Source: an uncultured Collinsella sp.
Lineage (GTDB): Bacteria > Actinomycetota > Coriobacteriia > Coriobacteriales > Coriobacteriaceae
DNA: 64,000 nt
Direction of reading: 5' to 3'
Assembly (NCBI GenBank): GCA_900541725.1
Contig: UQLB01000009.1
Span: 10,192 to 74,191, forward strand
Shown: piece after piece, positions 42,061 through 50,293 of the stretch
Layout: each line of letters opens with the position of its first letter
How positions within the stretch are numbered: the first letter of the stretch is position 1
Made by a program: the position numbers and the translations under genes
Notes under the pieces: model-generated
What the model was told of the DNA's origin: nothing
Databases searched by the model: none
What the model saw: the letters and a program-made list of their open reading frames with translations, nothing else

Positions 42061-42136
42061 ACGCCAGTAGTTCAATTGGTAGAGCATCGGTCTCCAAAAC
42101 CGAGTGTTGAGGGTTCGAGTCCTTCCTGGCGTGCCA
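42061..42136 (+). tRNA. tRNA-Trp (anticodon CCA)
   Basis: A 76-base cloverleaf. Acceptor ACGCCAG pairs with CTGGCGT, anticodon arm TCGGT-CTCCAAA-ACCGA, T arm GAGGG-TTCGAGT-CCTTC, discriminator G and encoded CCA. Its place between rpmG and secE is common. Confidence 0.94.
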
Positions 42137-42145
42137 GTCATTATT

Positions 42146-42178
42146 CCGTAAGCTCCCACTTGGGGGCTTACGGTTTAC
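42146..42178 (+). terminator. Hairpin between tRNA-Trp and secE
   Basis: CCGTAAGCTCCC pairs with GGGGGCTTACGG, followed by TTTAC. It may be partial, since secE follows within 35 bases with no other clear promoter. Confidence 0.65.
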
Positions 42179-42212
42179 TCATGTATAAGCGCATTGCGCG
42201 GAGGTAACCCAA

Positions 42213-42551
42213 ATGGCCAACAAGAAGAACAAGAAGAAGGCTCAGCAGCCGGCACCTGCCAACAACGCTGCCGCCAACTCCAAGGTTGAGGCCAAGAAGG
42301 CCGTTGCCAAGAAGAACGAGAAGGCTGCGAAGTCCAAGAAGAACGAGAAGCCTGGTTTCTTCGCCCGCACCAAGAAGTATTTCGCTTCGGTCAAGTCCGA
42401 GATGAAGCGTGTCACGTGGCCCGATAAGAAGGAGCTCGTGAACTACTCGGTCGTCGTCTGCGCTTCTCTGGTCGTCGTCGGCGTCGTCATCGCTCTGCTC
42501 GATGCTGGCTTTGGCGAGGCTCTTGCTCTGTTCTCTGGATTGAGGGGCTAA
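42213..42551 (+). CDS. secE: Preprotein translocase subunit SecE
   Basis: An essential clamp subunit of the SecYEG channel. The 112-residue protein starts with about 48 Lys/Ala/Asn-rich residues. The conserved amphipathic segment FFARTKKYFASVKSEMKRVTWP and one membrane helix (about 75-95) follow. The lysine-rich tail is longer than in Escherichia coli minimal versions. It is followed by nusG after 3 bases. Confidence 0.92.
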   Translation: MANKKNKKKAQQPAPANNAAANSKVEAKKAVAKKNEKAAKSKKNEKPGFFARTKKYFASVKSEMKRVTWPDKKELVNYSVVVCASLVVVGVVIALLDAGFGEALALFSGLRG

Positions 42552-42554
42552 ACC

Positions 42555-43091
42555 ATGTCTAAGCGTTGGTACGTCGTTCACACTTACTCTGGATACGAGA
42601 ACCGCGTTAAGTCCGATCTCGAGCATCGCATCGAGACCATGGGCATGCAGGACCGTATCTTTGATATCGAGATTCCTATGGAGCGCGTCACCGAGATTAA
42701 AGAGGGTGGCAAGCGCGAGACCAAGGATTCCAAGATTTTCCCGGGTTATGTCCTGGTCCGCATGGAGATGGATGACGATGCTTGGACGTGTGTTCGCAAC
42801 ACGCCCGGCGTCACCGGTTTCCTGGGCGGCAACGGTAAGCCCGCACCGCTTTCCCGTGACGAGTACAACAAGATGACTCGTCGTCCCGGTAAGGGCGATT
42901 CGCCTAAGCGCACCTCGGTTGATATTCAGGTCGGCACGTCCGTTCGCGTCACCGATGGCCCGCTTACCGACTTTGATGGCAAGGTCTCCGAGGTTAACAC
43001 CGAGGCTGGCAAGCTCAAGGTCACGCTGATGATCTTTGGCCGCGAGACGCCGGTCGAGCTCGACTTTAACCAGGTCGCTGTCATCGCTTAA
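42555..43091 (+). CDS. nusG: Transcription termination/antitermination protein NusG
   Basis: Binds RNA polymerase and couples it to Rho or ribosomes. The 178-residue protein has the NGN domain (KRWYVVHTYSGYENRVK ... FPGYVLVRMEM) and the KOW domain (TDGPLTDFDGKVSEVNTEAGKLKVTLMIFGRETPVELDF). It is of normal length without large inserts. The operon continues to rplK across a 120-base gap. Confidence 0.96.
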   Translation: MSKRWYVVHTYSGYENRVKSDLEHRIETMGMQDRIFDIEIPMERVTEIKEGGKRETKDSKIFPGYVLVRMEMDDDAWTCVRNTPGVTGFLGGNGKPAPLSRDEYNKMTRRPGKGDSPKRTSVDIQVGTSVRVTDGPLTDFDGKVSEVNTEAGKLKVTLMIFGRETPVELDFNQVAVIA

Positions 43092-43211
43092 GTTTTCGTC
43101 CGTTCGCGCGAGCGTGCTTCTTCTGTGACTGCTCATCTCAGGAGTGCTTCTAACACGTGCGTGCTTACGATATAGCAAGTACTTCACACTCGTGATTCGA
43201 AAGGAATGACC

Positions 43212-43640
43212 ATGGCTGAGAAGAAGGTTGCCAACGTCATTAAGCTCCAGATTCCTGCTGGTGCAGCTAACCCCGCTCCTCCCGTCGGCCCCGCCCTGGG
43301 CGCTGCTGGCGTGAACATCATGCAGTTCTGCCAGGCCTTTAACGCCGAGACGCAGGACAAGAAGGGCGACATCATCCCCGTTGAGATCTCTGTCTACGAG
43401 GATAAGTCCTTCTCCTTCATCACCAAGACCCCGCCGGCGGCTCACCTCATCAAGAAGGAGCTGAACCTCAAGTCTGGTTCCGCTAAGCCCCAGGCCGACA
43501 AGGTCGGTCAGCTCTCCCAGGAGCAGCTCACCAAGATCGCCGAGATCAAGATGCCGGACCTCAATGCCAACGACATTGACGCCGCCAAGAAGATCATCGT
43601 CGGTACCGCCCGCTCCATGGGCGTCACCATCGCTGAGTAG
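43212..43640 (+). CDS. rplK: 50S ribosomal protein L11
   Basis: A component of the GTPase-associated centre. The 142-residue protein opens VANVIKLQIPAGAANPAPPVGPALG, which is diagnostic, and ends in the rRNA-binding domain. The ATG at 43212 is preferred to one at 43206 because CGAAAGGA lies eight bases before it. Confidence 0.96.
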   Translation: MAEKKVANVIKLQIPAGAANPAPPVGPALGAAGVNIMQFCQAFNAETQDKKGDIIPVEISVYEDKSFSFITKTPPAAHLIKKELNLKSGSAKPQADKVGQLSQEQLTKIAEIKMPDLNANDIDAAKKIIVGTARSMGVTIAE

Positions 43641-43658
43641 CGATTTCTTTAGGTAATG

Positions 43659-43688
43659 ACGGGTGCTCCGACCGGGGCGCCCGTTATA
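43659..43688 (+). promoter_or_regulatory. Hairpin between rplK and rplA
   Basis: ACGGGTGCTCC pairs with GGGGCGCCCGT across GACC. It has no T-run. It may set the rplK/rplA ratio or act in L1 feedback. Confidence 0.45.
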
Positions 43689-43757
43689 TGTGTGCAATAG
43701 GGCACACGATACGATGTGGGAGGGCATAAGCCCGTTTAACCACAGGAGGTAATGCAC

Positions 43758-44465
43758 ATGGCTAAGCATGGTAAGAGCTATAACGCCGCTGCCGAGAAGA
43801 TCGACCGCGCCACGCTCTACACCCCCCTTCAGGCTGCCAAGCTCATCAAGGAGCTCGACACCGCCAAGTTCGACGAGACCGTCGAGGCCCACTTCCGTCT
43901 GGGCATCGATACTCGTAAGGCTGACCAGAACATCCGTGGTTCCATCTCCCTGCCTCACGGCACCGGCAAGACCGTTCGTGTTGCCGTCTTCGCCGAGGGT
44001 GAGAAGGCCCGCGAGGCCGAGGCTGCCGGCGCCGACATCATCGGTTCCGACGAGCTCGTCGCCCAGATCCAGAAGGGCGAGATCAACTTCGACGCCGCTA
44101 TCGCTACGCCGAACATGATGGCCAAGGTTGGCCGCATCGGTAAGATCCTTGGTCCCCGTGGCCTCATGCCGAACCCCAAGCTCGGCACCGTGACCATGGA
44201 CGTCGCCAAGATGGTCTCCGAGCTCAAGGCTGGCCGCGTTGAGTACCGCGCCGACCGCTACGGCATCTGCCACGTGCCCCTGGGCAAGAAGTCCTTCTCT
44301 GAGCAGCAGCTCGTCGAGAACTACGCTGCCCTGTACACCGAGATCCTGCGCGTCAAGCCCTCTTCTGCTAAGGGCAAGTACGTCAAGTCCATCTCCGTGT
44401 CTTCCACCATGGGCCCTGGCGTCAAGGTCGATCCCGCTGTCCAGCGTGACTTCCTGGCTGAGTAA
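43758..44465 (+). CDS. rplA: 50S ribosomal protein L1
   Basis: The L1-stalk protein, which also represses its own operon in many bacteria. The 235-residue protein has the signature ILGPRGLMPNPKLGTVTMDV and the FDETVEAHFRLGIDTRKADQNIRGS region. The ATG at 43758 lies 8 bases after AGGAGG; an in-frame ATG at 43752 is too close. rplJ and rplL do not follow. The strand switches after a terminator. Confidence 0.96.
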   Translation: MAKHGKSYNAAAEKIDRATLYTPLQAAKLIKELDTAKFDETVEAHFRLGIDTRKADQNIRGSISLPHGTGKTVRVAVFAEGEKAREAEAAGADIIGSDELVAQIQKGEINFDAAIATPNMMAKVGRIGKILGPRGLMPNPKLGTVTMDVAKMVSELKAGRVEYRADRYGICHVPLGKKSFSEQQLVENYAALYTEILRVKPSSAKGKYVKSISVSSTMGPGVKVDPAVQRDFLAE

Positions 44466-44505
44466 CTGCTAGTTACTGCCTGAGCAAAGCAAGCATTGCT
44501 AAAGA

Positions 44506-44541
44506 AACCCGGTTCTGTCTTGTGCAGGACCGGGTTTCTTG
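44506..44541 (+). terminator. Terminator after rplA
   Basis: GAAACCCGGT pairs with ACCGGGTTTC, followed by TTGCT. It ends the ribosomal unit. Confidence 0.8.
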
Positions 44542-44556
44542 CTATCGCGTCAAAAG

Positions 44557-44589
44557 CACCACAAAGGGGACGGTGTCCCCTTTGTGGTG
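44557..44589. repeat. Family B palindrome, copy 1 (CCACAAAGG type)
   Basis: CACCACAAAGGGGAC (44557-44571) and GTCCCCTTTGTGGTG (44575-44589), perfect with a 3-base loop. It ends one base before the stop codon of the minus-strand metallophosphoesterase gene. Confidence 0.75.
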
Positions 44590-44590
44590 G

Positions 44591-45301
44591 TTACCAGGGT
44601 GTTCTGGCTGTTGAGGACTCGATGGCATCGTGGCGTTTGAGCTCGCGGCGCATGGTTTGCGAATTGAGCCAGGCTGCCTGCCAGCCACGGATGGGGTAGC
44701 GCGTCTGGTCGAGCTCAAACTGCGTATAGCCGCAGGCGTTGATGATCGTCGTTCCACACACATGCTGCCGCTTGCGCTGAAAATCGTAACCGTAGCTTTG
44801 GTGTACATGCCCATGCACCATGTAGTCGGCCCCCCAGGACTCAAGCGCCGTGTTAAAGCACTCAAACCCTCGATGCGGCAGATCGTCCAGATCACCCATA
44901 CCGGCGGCGGGTGCATGGGTAAGCAGAATGTCGCACCCGCCGACCATCCTAACCTTACGCGACAGCTTACGCATGCGCTTGGACATCTCGCGTTCGGTGT
45001 ACATGTTAGCGCCGTCGCGATAACGCATGGACCCGCCAAGGCCCGCAATGCGAATCCCTCGGTACGTGTACACGCTGTCTTCCACGCAGATACATCCGCC
45101 CGGTGCATGACGTGCGTAGCGATCATCGTGATTGCCGCGCACGTAGATGAGCGGCTTGTTGATGACCGTAACCAAAAACTCAAGATAGTCCGGGTCCAGA
45201 TCGCCGGCGGACAAAATCAGGTCGACTCCCTCAAAGCGTTCCTTGCGAAAGCACTCCCAAAGGCATCGTTCTTCGGTATCGGCTATGGCAAGGATTTTCA
45301 T
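44591..45301 (-). CDS. Calcineurin-like metallophosphoesterase
   Basis: A 236-residue cytosolic phosphoesterase. Motifs run in order: MKILAIAD (Asp8), AGDLD, RGNHDD, LLTHAP and HGHVHQ, the complete two-metal site. The first motif lacks the usual D-x-H (it reads ADTEE), so one metal ligand is changed. It starts four bases inside the end of the BMP-like gene, indicating a joint mRNA and perhaps a joint task. The substrate is unknown; similar small enzymes act on nucleotides or phosphodiesters. Confidence 0.78.
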   Translation of the reverse strand: MKILAIADTEERCLWECFRKERFEGVDLILSAGDLDPDYLEFLVTVINKPLIYVRGNHDDRYARHAPGGCICVEDSVYTYRGIRIAGLGGSMRYRDGANMYTEREMSKRMRKLSRKVRMVGGCDILLTHAPAAGMGDLDDLPHRGFECFNTALESWGADYMVHGHVHQSYGYDFQRKRQHVCGTTIINACGYTQFELDQTRYPIRGWQAAWLNSQTMRRELKRHDAIESSTARTPW

Positions 45302-47214
45302 AGGGCAGGGACTTTCGGCTCATCGTAGAGCTGCGGAATGGTGCCTACCACGTTATCCGCCAGCCAATTCATCTCGACAATCTGCGTGCTCGGCAGCGGA
45401 GGGAAGCCTTCGATCTGTACCACGCCGTTCTGGCTGTGGAGCTCGCCGCCAAAGGGGTTGATGGATCCCTCGACAATGCCGTTGCGGAGCAACTGCACGA
45501 GTTTGCGCGTCTGGTAGGGTAGGCCCGGAGCGTAACGGATGTCGATAACGCCGGAGCTCATGCCGTACCAGTAGTTGACGGCGCGCACTTGGTTGTCATC
45601 GCTGGTCTCGTCCCACGTGCCGTGCAGAAGGCTGCGAACGATGAGCTCGTAGTAACGGCCCCAGTTCCATACCGGCATGGCGATGCCGGAAACCTTGCCA
45701 TCGACCAGGCGGTGGAGTCCGTAGGCCGTAGGGTCTTCGAGCGACTTTGACATGTCAGCGCCGGTCATGACGCTCACGCCTTCGCGGCACATGGCCTCGG
45801 CAAGACCGCCGGCGGGCACATCGCCCCAGGTGAGGATAATTTGCGCGCGGGGGTCGAGCAGCGAGGCACCGATGGCAAAGGCATTGATCTCGCTGAGCGC
45901 GCCGGATGCGAAGACCGACGCGTGGTAGCCGATGCGATGGTTGTCCGCCATGCTGGCGGCAAGGGCGCCCAGCAGAAACTTTGCCTCGTACATCTTGCCA
46001 AAGTACGAACGGACGCTTTGATGGGGAAGGCCGATAGAGCAGTTGAGGAACCGAACCCGGGGATACTCAACGGCAGCCCTGAGCGTGTATTCCATCAGGC
46101 GGTGCGAGGTCGAGAAGATGACGTTTGCTCCATGTTTGACAGCCGTTTCCACGGCGGCGTAGAACACATCCGGATCGTGACAGTCCTCGAACGCCTCGGT
46201 GCGCACGATACCGCCAAAGTGCTCATCGAGATACTGACGCCCTTGGTCGTGCAGGCTGTCCCAGCTCGACGTCGCACAGGGGAACTCATGGATAAAGGCG
46301 ATGCGCAGGGGGTTGGCCGTCGAGTAGACGGTCTTGCCCATAAAGAAGTTGAGCACGCCAGAGGTGGACTTGGCGGGCGTCTCCTCCTCGTCGACGCTCG
46401 GTGCTTCGACAAGATCGACCTTGTCCTCGTCATTTTTGCCGGCAATGACCAGCTCGCGCCAGATCTTGCACAGGCGGTTTACGACGATATCCGTCGGCGT
46501 ATCCAGCAGGCGGTCCTGGTTGTACACATTGAGGTAGACGAGCATGGCGTCGGCGGGCGTAATGTCCAGGTGATCGCCGCCTGCGCGAAGGTAGGCACGC
46601 TTAAAGAGCAGGAAAGTGTGGCGCAGGTAGTCGACCTTTTTCTGCGGCCATTTTTCGATAAGGTTCTGACCGAGCATCTTCGCGAGCGTTTCGTAGCTTC
46701 CCTCACGCGAGAACTCGATCTCGTATAGGGGGCAGACGCGCCAAAACGCGCAGAACTCGCCGTACAGGCGGCTTTCGACGGAATCCCATGTGCCGGGGTA
46801 GAGACGGGTGACCTTGGCCGAAACCGTCGGGGCGTCTAGGAATTTGAGGACACTGACGCGTTTGTTGCCTTCTTGGACATAGAACCGATGCATGAACTCG
46901 GTGACGATGACGGGGTCGCGATAGCCCTCGGTCACCTGGATGTCGTAGAGGTTGGACCACTTGCGGGCGAACTCGGTGCTAAACGGAAGCAGGGGCATAA
47001 AGTTACACGAAAAGGCGGACTGACGGCCCTTGGTGACCGTGCCGACGACCATTTCGAGCGGAATATCCCGCAGGCCGACATTCTCTCGCTGACCTAAGGG
47101 GAGCTGAGCAACCAAGCTATCGAGGTCCGTAAGGTATGGATGCTCGCTTTGGCTAATGGCGCGTCGACGTCCTTGCTCGCCGCGCTTGCGTGCTTGACGA
47201 TAGGCCTCTTCCAT
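45298..47214 (-). CDS. BMP-type ligand-binding protein with N-terminal ParB-like domain
   Basis: A 638-residue protein without signal peptide or lipobox, hence probably cytoplasmic. Residues about 1-290 include a ParB/Srx-like strand-helix segment (VTEFMHRFYVQEGNKRVSVLKFLDAPTV). Residues about 303-570 resemble basic membrane protein/PnrA nucleoside-binding proteins (LRIAFIHEFPCATSSWDSLHDQGRQYL ... NRIGYHASVFASGALSEINAFAIGASLLDP). BMP proteins usually bind nucleosides outside the cell. A cytosolic copy resembles Med of Bacillus subtilis, a regulator. No ABC partners adjoin it. It overlaps the downstream metallophosphoesterase gene by 4 bases. Confidence 0.66.
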   Translation of the reverse strand: MEEAYRQARKRGEQGRRRAISQSEHPYLTDLDSLVAQLPLGQRENVGLRDIPLEMVVGTVTKGRQSAFSCNFMPLLPFSTEFARKWSNLYDIQVTEGYRDPVIVTEFMHRFYVQEGNKRVSVLKFLDAPTVSAKVTRLYPGTWDSVESRLYGEFCAFWRVCPLYEIEFSREGSYETLAKMLGQNLIEKWPQKKVDYLRHTFLLFKRAYLRAGGDHLDITPADAMLVYLNVYNQDRLLDTPTDIVVNRLCKIWRELVIAGKNDEDKVDLVEAPSVDEEETPAKSTSGVLNFFMGKTVYSTANPLRIAFIHEFPCATSSWDSLHDQGRQYLDEHFGGIVRTEAFEDCHDPDVFYAAVETAVKHGANVIFSTSHRLMEYTLRAAVEYPRVRFLNCSIGLPHQSVRSYFGKMYEAKFLLGALAASMADNHRIGYHASVFASGALSEINAFAIGASLLDPRAQIILTWGDVPAGGLAEAMCREGVSVMTGADMSKSLEDPTAYGLHRLVDGKVSGIAMPVWNWGRYYELIVRSLLHGTWDETSDDNQVRAVNYWYGMSSGVIDIRYAPGLPYQTRKLVQLLRNGIVEGSINPFGGELHSQNGVVQIEGFPPLPSTQIVEMNWLADNVVGTIPQLYDEPKVPAL

Positions 47215-47269
47215 AATGTTGCTCCCTTAGTCGTTTAAACAACGATATGAACCATGGTACCACGATGCG

Positions 47270-47308
47270 AAACCACCACAAAGGTGCCTGTCCCCTTTGT
47301 GGTGGTTT
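47270..47308. repeat. Family B palindrome, copy 2
   Basis: AAACCACCACAAAGG (47270-47284) and CCTTTGTGGTGGTTT (47294-47308), perfect, with loop TGCCTGTCC. It runs into the stop codon of the minus-strand mscS gene. Confidence 0.75.
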
Positions 47309-48074
47309 AGGCGATGATGGGGGCGATGGCACGAATGCAGGCGTCGGCTGCCGTAAAAGTGGTGCTATCGTCGCTGACGATAAAGATGATTTTGCCCTTA
47401 ACGCCAAAGTCGCCGATCTCGCTAAAGAGCACGTACGGCTCCTTGTCAAAGCCAGAGATGGGCGAGACGGCCGTTTTGGTTGCGCTCGTGAGCTCGTCTG
47501 CCAGCGCGTCAAGGGAAGCCCACTTAGACGTGTCCTTTACGGCAACGGGCACGGCCACGCGCCCAAAGGGCATCAGATGCACGAGCGTGTTCTTGGAGAT
47601 GTTGGAGTTGGGCACAATGATGGTCTGCCCGCAGGCGTCCTCGATGGTTGTGTGACGCCAGGTGATATCTTGGACCACGCCCGACACGCCGCCGACCTCG
47701 ATATTGTCGCCGGGTTTGATAATGCCCATAAAGGTCACCTGCATACCGCCGATAAGGTTCGACAGCGTGTCCTGAAAGCCGAGCGAGATGGCGATGCCGC
47801 CGACGCCAAGAGCGGCGACGAGGGCGTTTGCATTAATGCCAAAACAGTTGTCGAGGATAAAGCTGCCGCCGATCATCCAGATGACGGCGCGTGTGATGTT
47901 GATGAAGATGCTCGATGCTGGGAGCGGGTTATCATCGCGGTTAAGCAGGTGGTGCAGGGTCTTGGACGCGATTTTGGCGGCAACGGCGGTGCCGATGGCC
48001 AAGATACCGGCCCAGATGATGTTGTGGACCCATCGTTGTGCAAAGAAATGAAGAATTGGCTCAAACAATTCCAT
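47307..48074 (-). CDS. MscS-family mechanosensitive ion channel
   Basis: A membrane channel that opens under osmotic down-shock. The 255-residue protein has about three membrane helices. The pore helix reads ANALVAALGVGGIAISLGFQDTLSNLIGG, typical of MscS TM3. The beta-domain (GDNIEVGGVSGVVQDITWRHTTIEDACGQTIIVPNS) and a short C-terminal domain follow. The ATG at 48074 is preferred because GAGGAGG lies nine bases upstream; an ATG six codons earlier is possible. Confidence 0.9.
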   Translation of the reverse strand: MELFEPILHFFAQRWVHNIIWAGILAIGTAVAAKIASKTLHHLLNRDDNPLPASSIFINITRAVIWMIGGSFILDNCFGINANALVAALGVGGIAISLGFQDTLSNLIGGMQVTFMGIIKPGDNIEVGGVSGVVQDITWRHTTIEDACGQTIIVPNSNISKNTLVHLMPFGRVAVPVAVKDTSKWASLDALADELTSATKTAVSPISGFDKEPYVLFSEIGDFGVKGKIIFIVSDDSTTFTAADACIRAIAPIIA

Positions 48075-48116
48075 GTAGGGAAACCTCCTCATGATTATCC
48101 AACCATGATACCCACC

Positions 48117-48152
48117 AAGAAGCCCGTCCGATCAAATTCGGACGGGCTTCTG
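48117..48152 (-). terminator. Terminator downstream of the nucleotidase gene
   Basis: AGAAGCCCGTCCGA pairs with TCGGACGGGCTTCT, a perfect 14-pair stem. It lies between the two minus-strand genes. Confidence 0.75.
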
Positions 48153-48202
48153 TGCTCGATATAAGGTTTACGCGGCGGGGCTGCAAGGCCCGGCGGTGTA
48201 GC

Positions 48203-50221
48203 TTAGCGTCGACGCTTCCAGATAATGCCGAGAATGATGACGATGATGCCGCCGATAAGGCACGTGCCAACTACTGCCAGCGTGCGGTCTCCCGTTGCGG
48301 CGAGCTTGCCGGTCGTCTTCTTGGTGATGACCTTCGTGGTCGTCGTGTCCGTCTTAGGCGAGGGCTTAGGCGTCGGGGCCGGTGTGGGCGTGGGGTCCAC
48401 GGCTGCGGAGCCGAAGCTGATGGTGCCGGCGAGTCCGGCCATCTTGCTCTCCCAGCCGTTTTGCCCAATCAGCGCCCTCAGCGCCGCCTCACACGTGCCC
48501 CACTCGGTGCGCTTGGTGGCGTGTGCGAAGGTGGGGAAGTCGGTCGTGTTGGTAATGATGTAGTTGTTGGTGGCGACGGTATAGGTCTTGGTGGGATCGA
48601 GCGTGCTGCCGTCCTTGGCAAGTGCGGCACTCACAATGCGCTTGCCTTCGGGCTGCGTCCAATCAATCGTCACGTTGATGCCGCCAAAGGAGAGAACGCT
48701 GCCAGAGTCATCGCGCCACTTGTACATGTCTTGCGCCTCCTGCTCGGTGTGGCCGGCCGCCACGTAGGCTTGCTGAAGCTCGTAGCTGTGATTGCACTCG
48801 TCGCTGATCTGCAGCGAGTGCTCGAGCGCTGCCAGGAAGTCCGCACCGGTCATGGTCCAGGTCTCCACGGTGTTGCCGTAGGGCGAGATAGCGATGACGT
48901 TGCCGGCGGTCACATCGCCCGCAGCGATGCCGCCGCGGATGCCGCCCGCGTTCTCGATGGCAAGGTCCGCGCCCGTCAGGTCAAGATAGGAGCCGCAGAT
49001 CACATGTCCGATGGTCTGGGCCTTGGTGGTGTCGCCCTCCTTGCTGGGGCGGAAATCGGTGGTGCGCACCATCTCCCAGCCGTGCGTGCCAGATGCGTTC
49101 TCGCCGTAGAAATAATTGGTAGAGCTCGTGCCGAGCACCTCGCTCGATGCGGCGCTAAAGGCATCGTCGAGCGGCTTGATCTTGTTGTCGTGGACCTCAT
49201 CAAGGATGCTCTGATAGGTGGAGCCCTTGTTGGGATCGGTCAAAAGAACGTTTACATCCTTGGCGGTATAGAGCTTCTCGTCGCTTTTGCCTGCGTATAC
49301 CGCTACCGTGTCATCGTCGGTGCTTTCGGTGCCCTTGGTGTCGTACTCGTAGGGGATGGAAAGCAGTCCCACCTCGGCAAAGGCGCTGCCTGCCTCGACA
49401 ACGTGGATTGTCTTGCCGTCGGCTCCCGTCACCTTCTCGTTAAGGTTGATGTGCTCGTGGCCTGCGATAAGGGCATCGACGCCACGGAGCCGCATGGCAA
49501 AGGTCTTGGCGTCGAGCGTGTGCGCGATACACACAACAACATCGCAGCCCTCCTTGCGCAGCTGCTCTGCCTCGGCATTGATGGCGTTCGCGGCACTCGA
49601 GAAGCTGGTGCCCGCGACTAGGTCTGCACGCAGCGAGGAGCCAAGCGACTCATCCATGGCTCCTACAACGCCGACCTTGATTTGGTAGGCGAACGTTGAG
49701 TGACTTTCACTGTCCTCCCAGGTGCGGTTGAGCGTCTTCATGATGCTCGAGCTCCATACGCCGCTCGTAGACTTCGCGTTCGCGCAGAGCATGGCGAAGG
49801 ACGTGCCGGTGGTGCTGTAACCGGTCATGGTGCGGAGTTTGTCCGCGCCATAGCTCCAATCGTGGTTGCCCGGCGTGGTCGCGTCGTAGCCGTCGGCGTA
49901 GAAGGTGTCCATGAGCTCGGCGATGCTCTTGCCCTCGCTCATAGTGGCAAAGGACTGCCCGTGGAAGGTATCGCCCGCATCGAGCAGAAGATCGGGGGCG
50001 CTGCCTTGGGCGCTGTAGAGAACCGCCAGTCCGTCAAAGCCCACAGTGCTTGCGTTGTAGCTGTACTTGTAGCTGCCGTGGATGTCGTTGGTTTGCATGA
50101 CGGTCACAGAGCCGTCAATAGCGGCGGGCAGGTTCCCCGCGAAAGCGAGGCTTGGGATGCCTGCGAGCGCGCCGGCAAACAACGAGACGGTTAACGCAAG
50201 GCGGGGGACGAGTCTTTTCAT
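48203..50221 (-). CDS. Wall-anchored 5'-nucleotidase/UshA-type phosphoesterase
   Basis: A 672-residue surface enzyme that probably hydrolyses extracellular nucleotides. A signal peptide (about 1-30, LALTVSLFAGALAGIPSLAFAG) is followed by a metallophosphatase domain with MQTNDIHGSY, LLDAGDTFHGQ, TTPGNHDWSYG and AGHEHIN. A C-terminal 5'-nucleotidase domain follows (about 310-600, with ENAGGIRGGI). After a Pro/Thr-rich linker the end carries LAATGD (640-645), a hydrophobic helix and KRRR, a sorting signal. LAxTG is the form cut by class E sortases. The ATG follows AAGGAGACTACC. Confidence 0.9.
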   Translation of the reverse strand: MKRLVPRLALTVSLFAGALAGIPSLAFAGNLPAAIDGSVTVMQTNDIHGSYKYSYNASTVGFDGLAVLYSAQGSAPDLLLDAGDTFHGQSFATMSEGKSIAELMDTFYADGYDATTPGNHDWSYGADKLRTMTGYSTTGTSFAMLCANAKSTSGVWSSSIMKTLNRTWEDSESHSTFAYQIKVGVVGAMDESLGSSLRADLVAGTSFSSAANAINAEAEQLRKEGCDVVVCIAHTLDAKTFAMRLRGVDALIAGHEHINLNEKVTGADGKTIHVVEAGSAFAEVGLLSIPYEYDTKGTESTDDDTVAVYAGKSDEKLYTAKDVNVLLTDPNKGSTYQSILDEVHDNKIKPLDDAFSAASSEVLGTSSTNYFYGENASGTHGWEMVRTTDFRPSKEGDTTKAQTIGHVICGSYLDLTGADLAIENAGGIRGGIAAGDVTAGNVIAISPYGNTVETWTMTGADFLAALEHSLQISDECNHSYELQQAYVAAGHTEQEAQDMYKWRDDSGSVLSFGGINVTIDWTQPEGKRIVSAALAKDGSTLDPTKTYTVATNNYIITNTTDFPTFAHATKRTEWGTCEAALRALIGQNGWESKMAGLAGTISFGSAAVDPTPTPAPTPKPSPKTDTTTTKVITKKTTGKLAATGDRTLAVVGTCLIGGIIVIILGIIWKRRR

Positions 50222-50245
50222 GGTAGTCTCCTTAGTTCTTAACAA

Positions 50246-50284
50246 AAACCACCACAAAGGTGCCTGTCTCCTTTGTGGTGGTTT
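50246..50284 (-). repeat. Family B palindrome, copy 3 (also a terminator)
   Basis: AAACCACCACAAAGG (50246-50260) and CCTTTGTGGTGGTTT (50270-50284), perfect, loop TGCCTGTCT. On the minus strand the stem is followed by TTTTTGTT, so it terminates the ABC transporter operon. It starts 10 bases after that stop codon. Confidence 0.75.
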
Positions 50285-50293
50285 TCTAAGTCG

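Noticed and set aside
42168..44273. Open frame of 701 codons on the minus strand opposite secE-nusG-rplK-rplA
   Set aside because: It runs through four certain genes and a tRNA terminator and has no domain.
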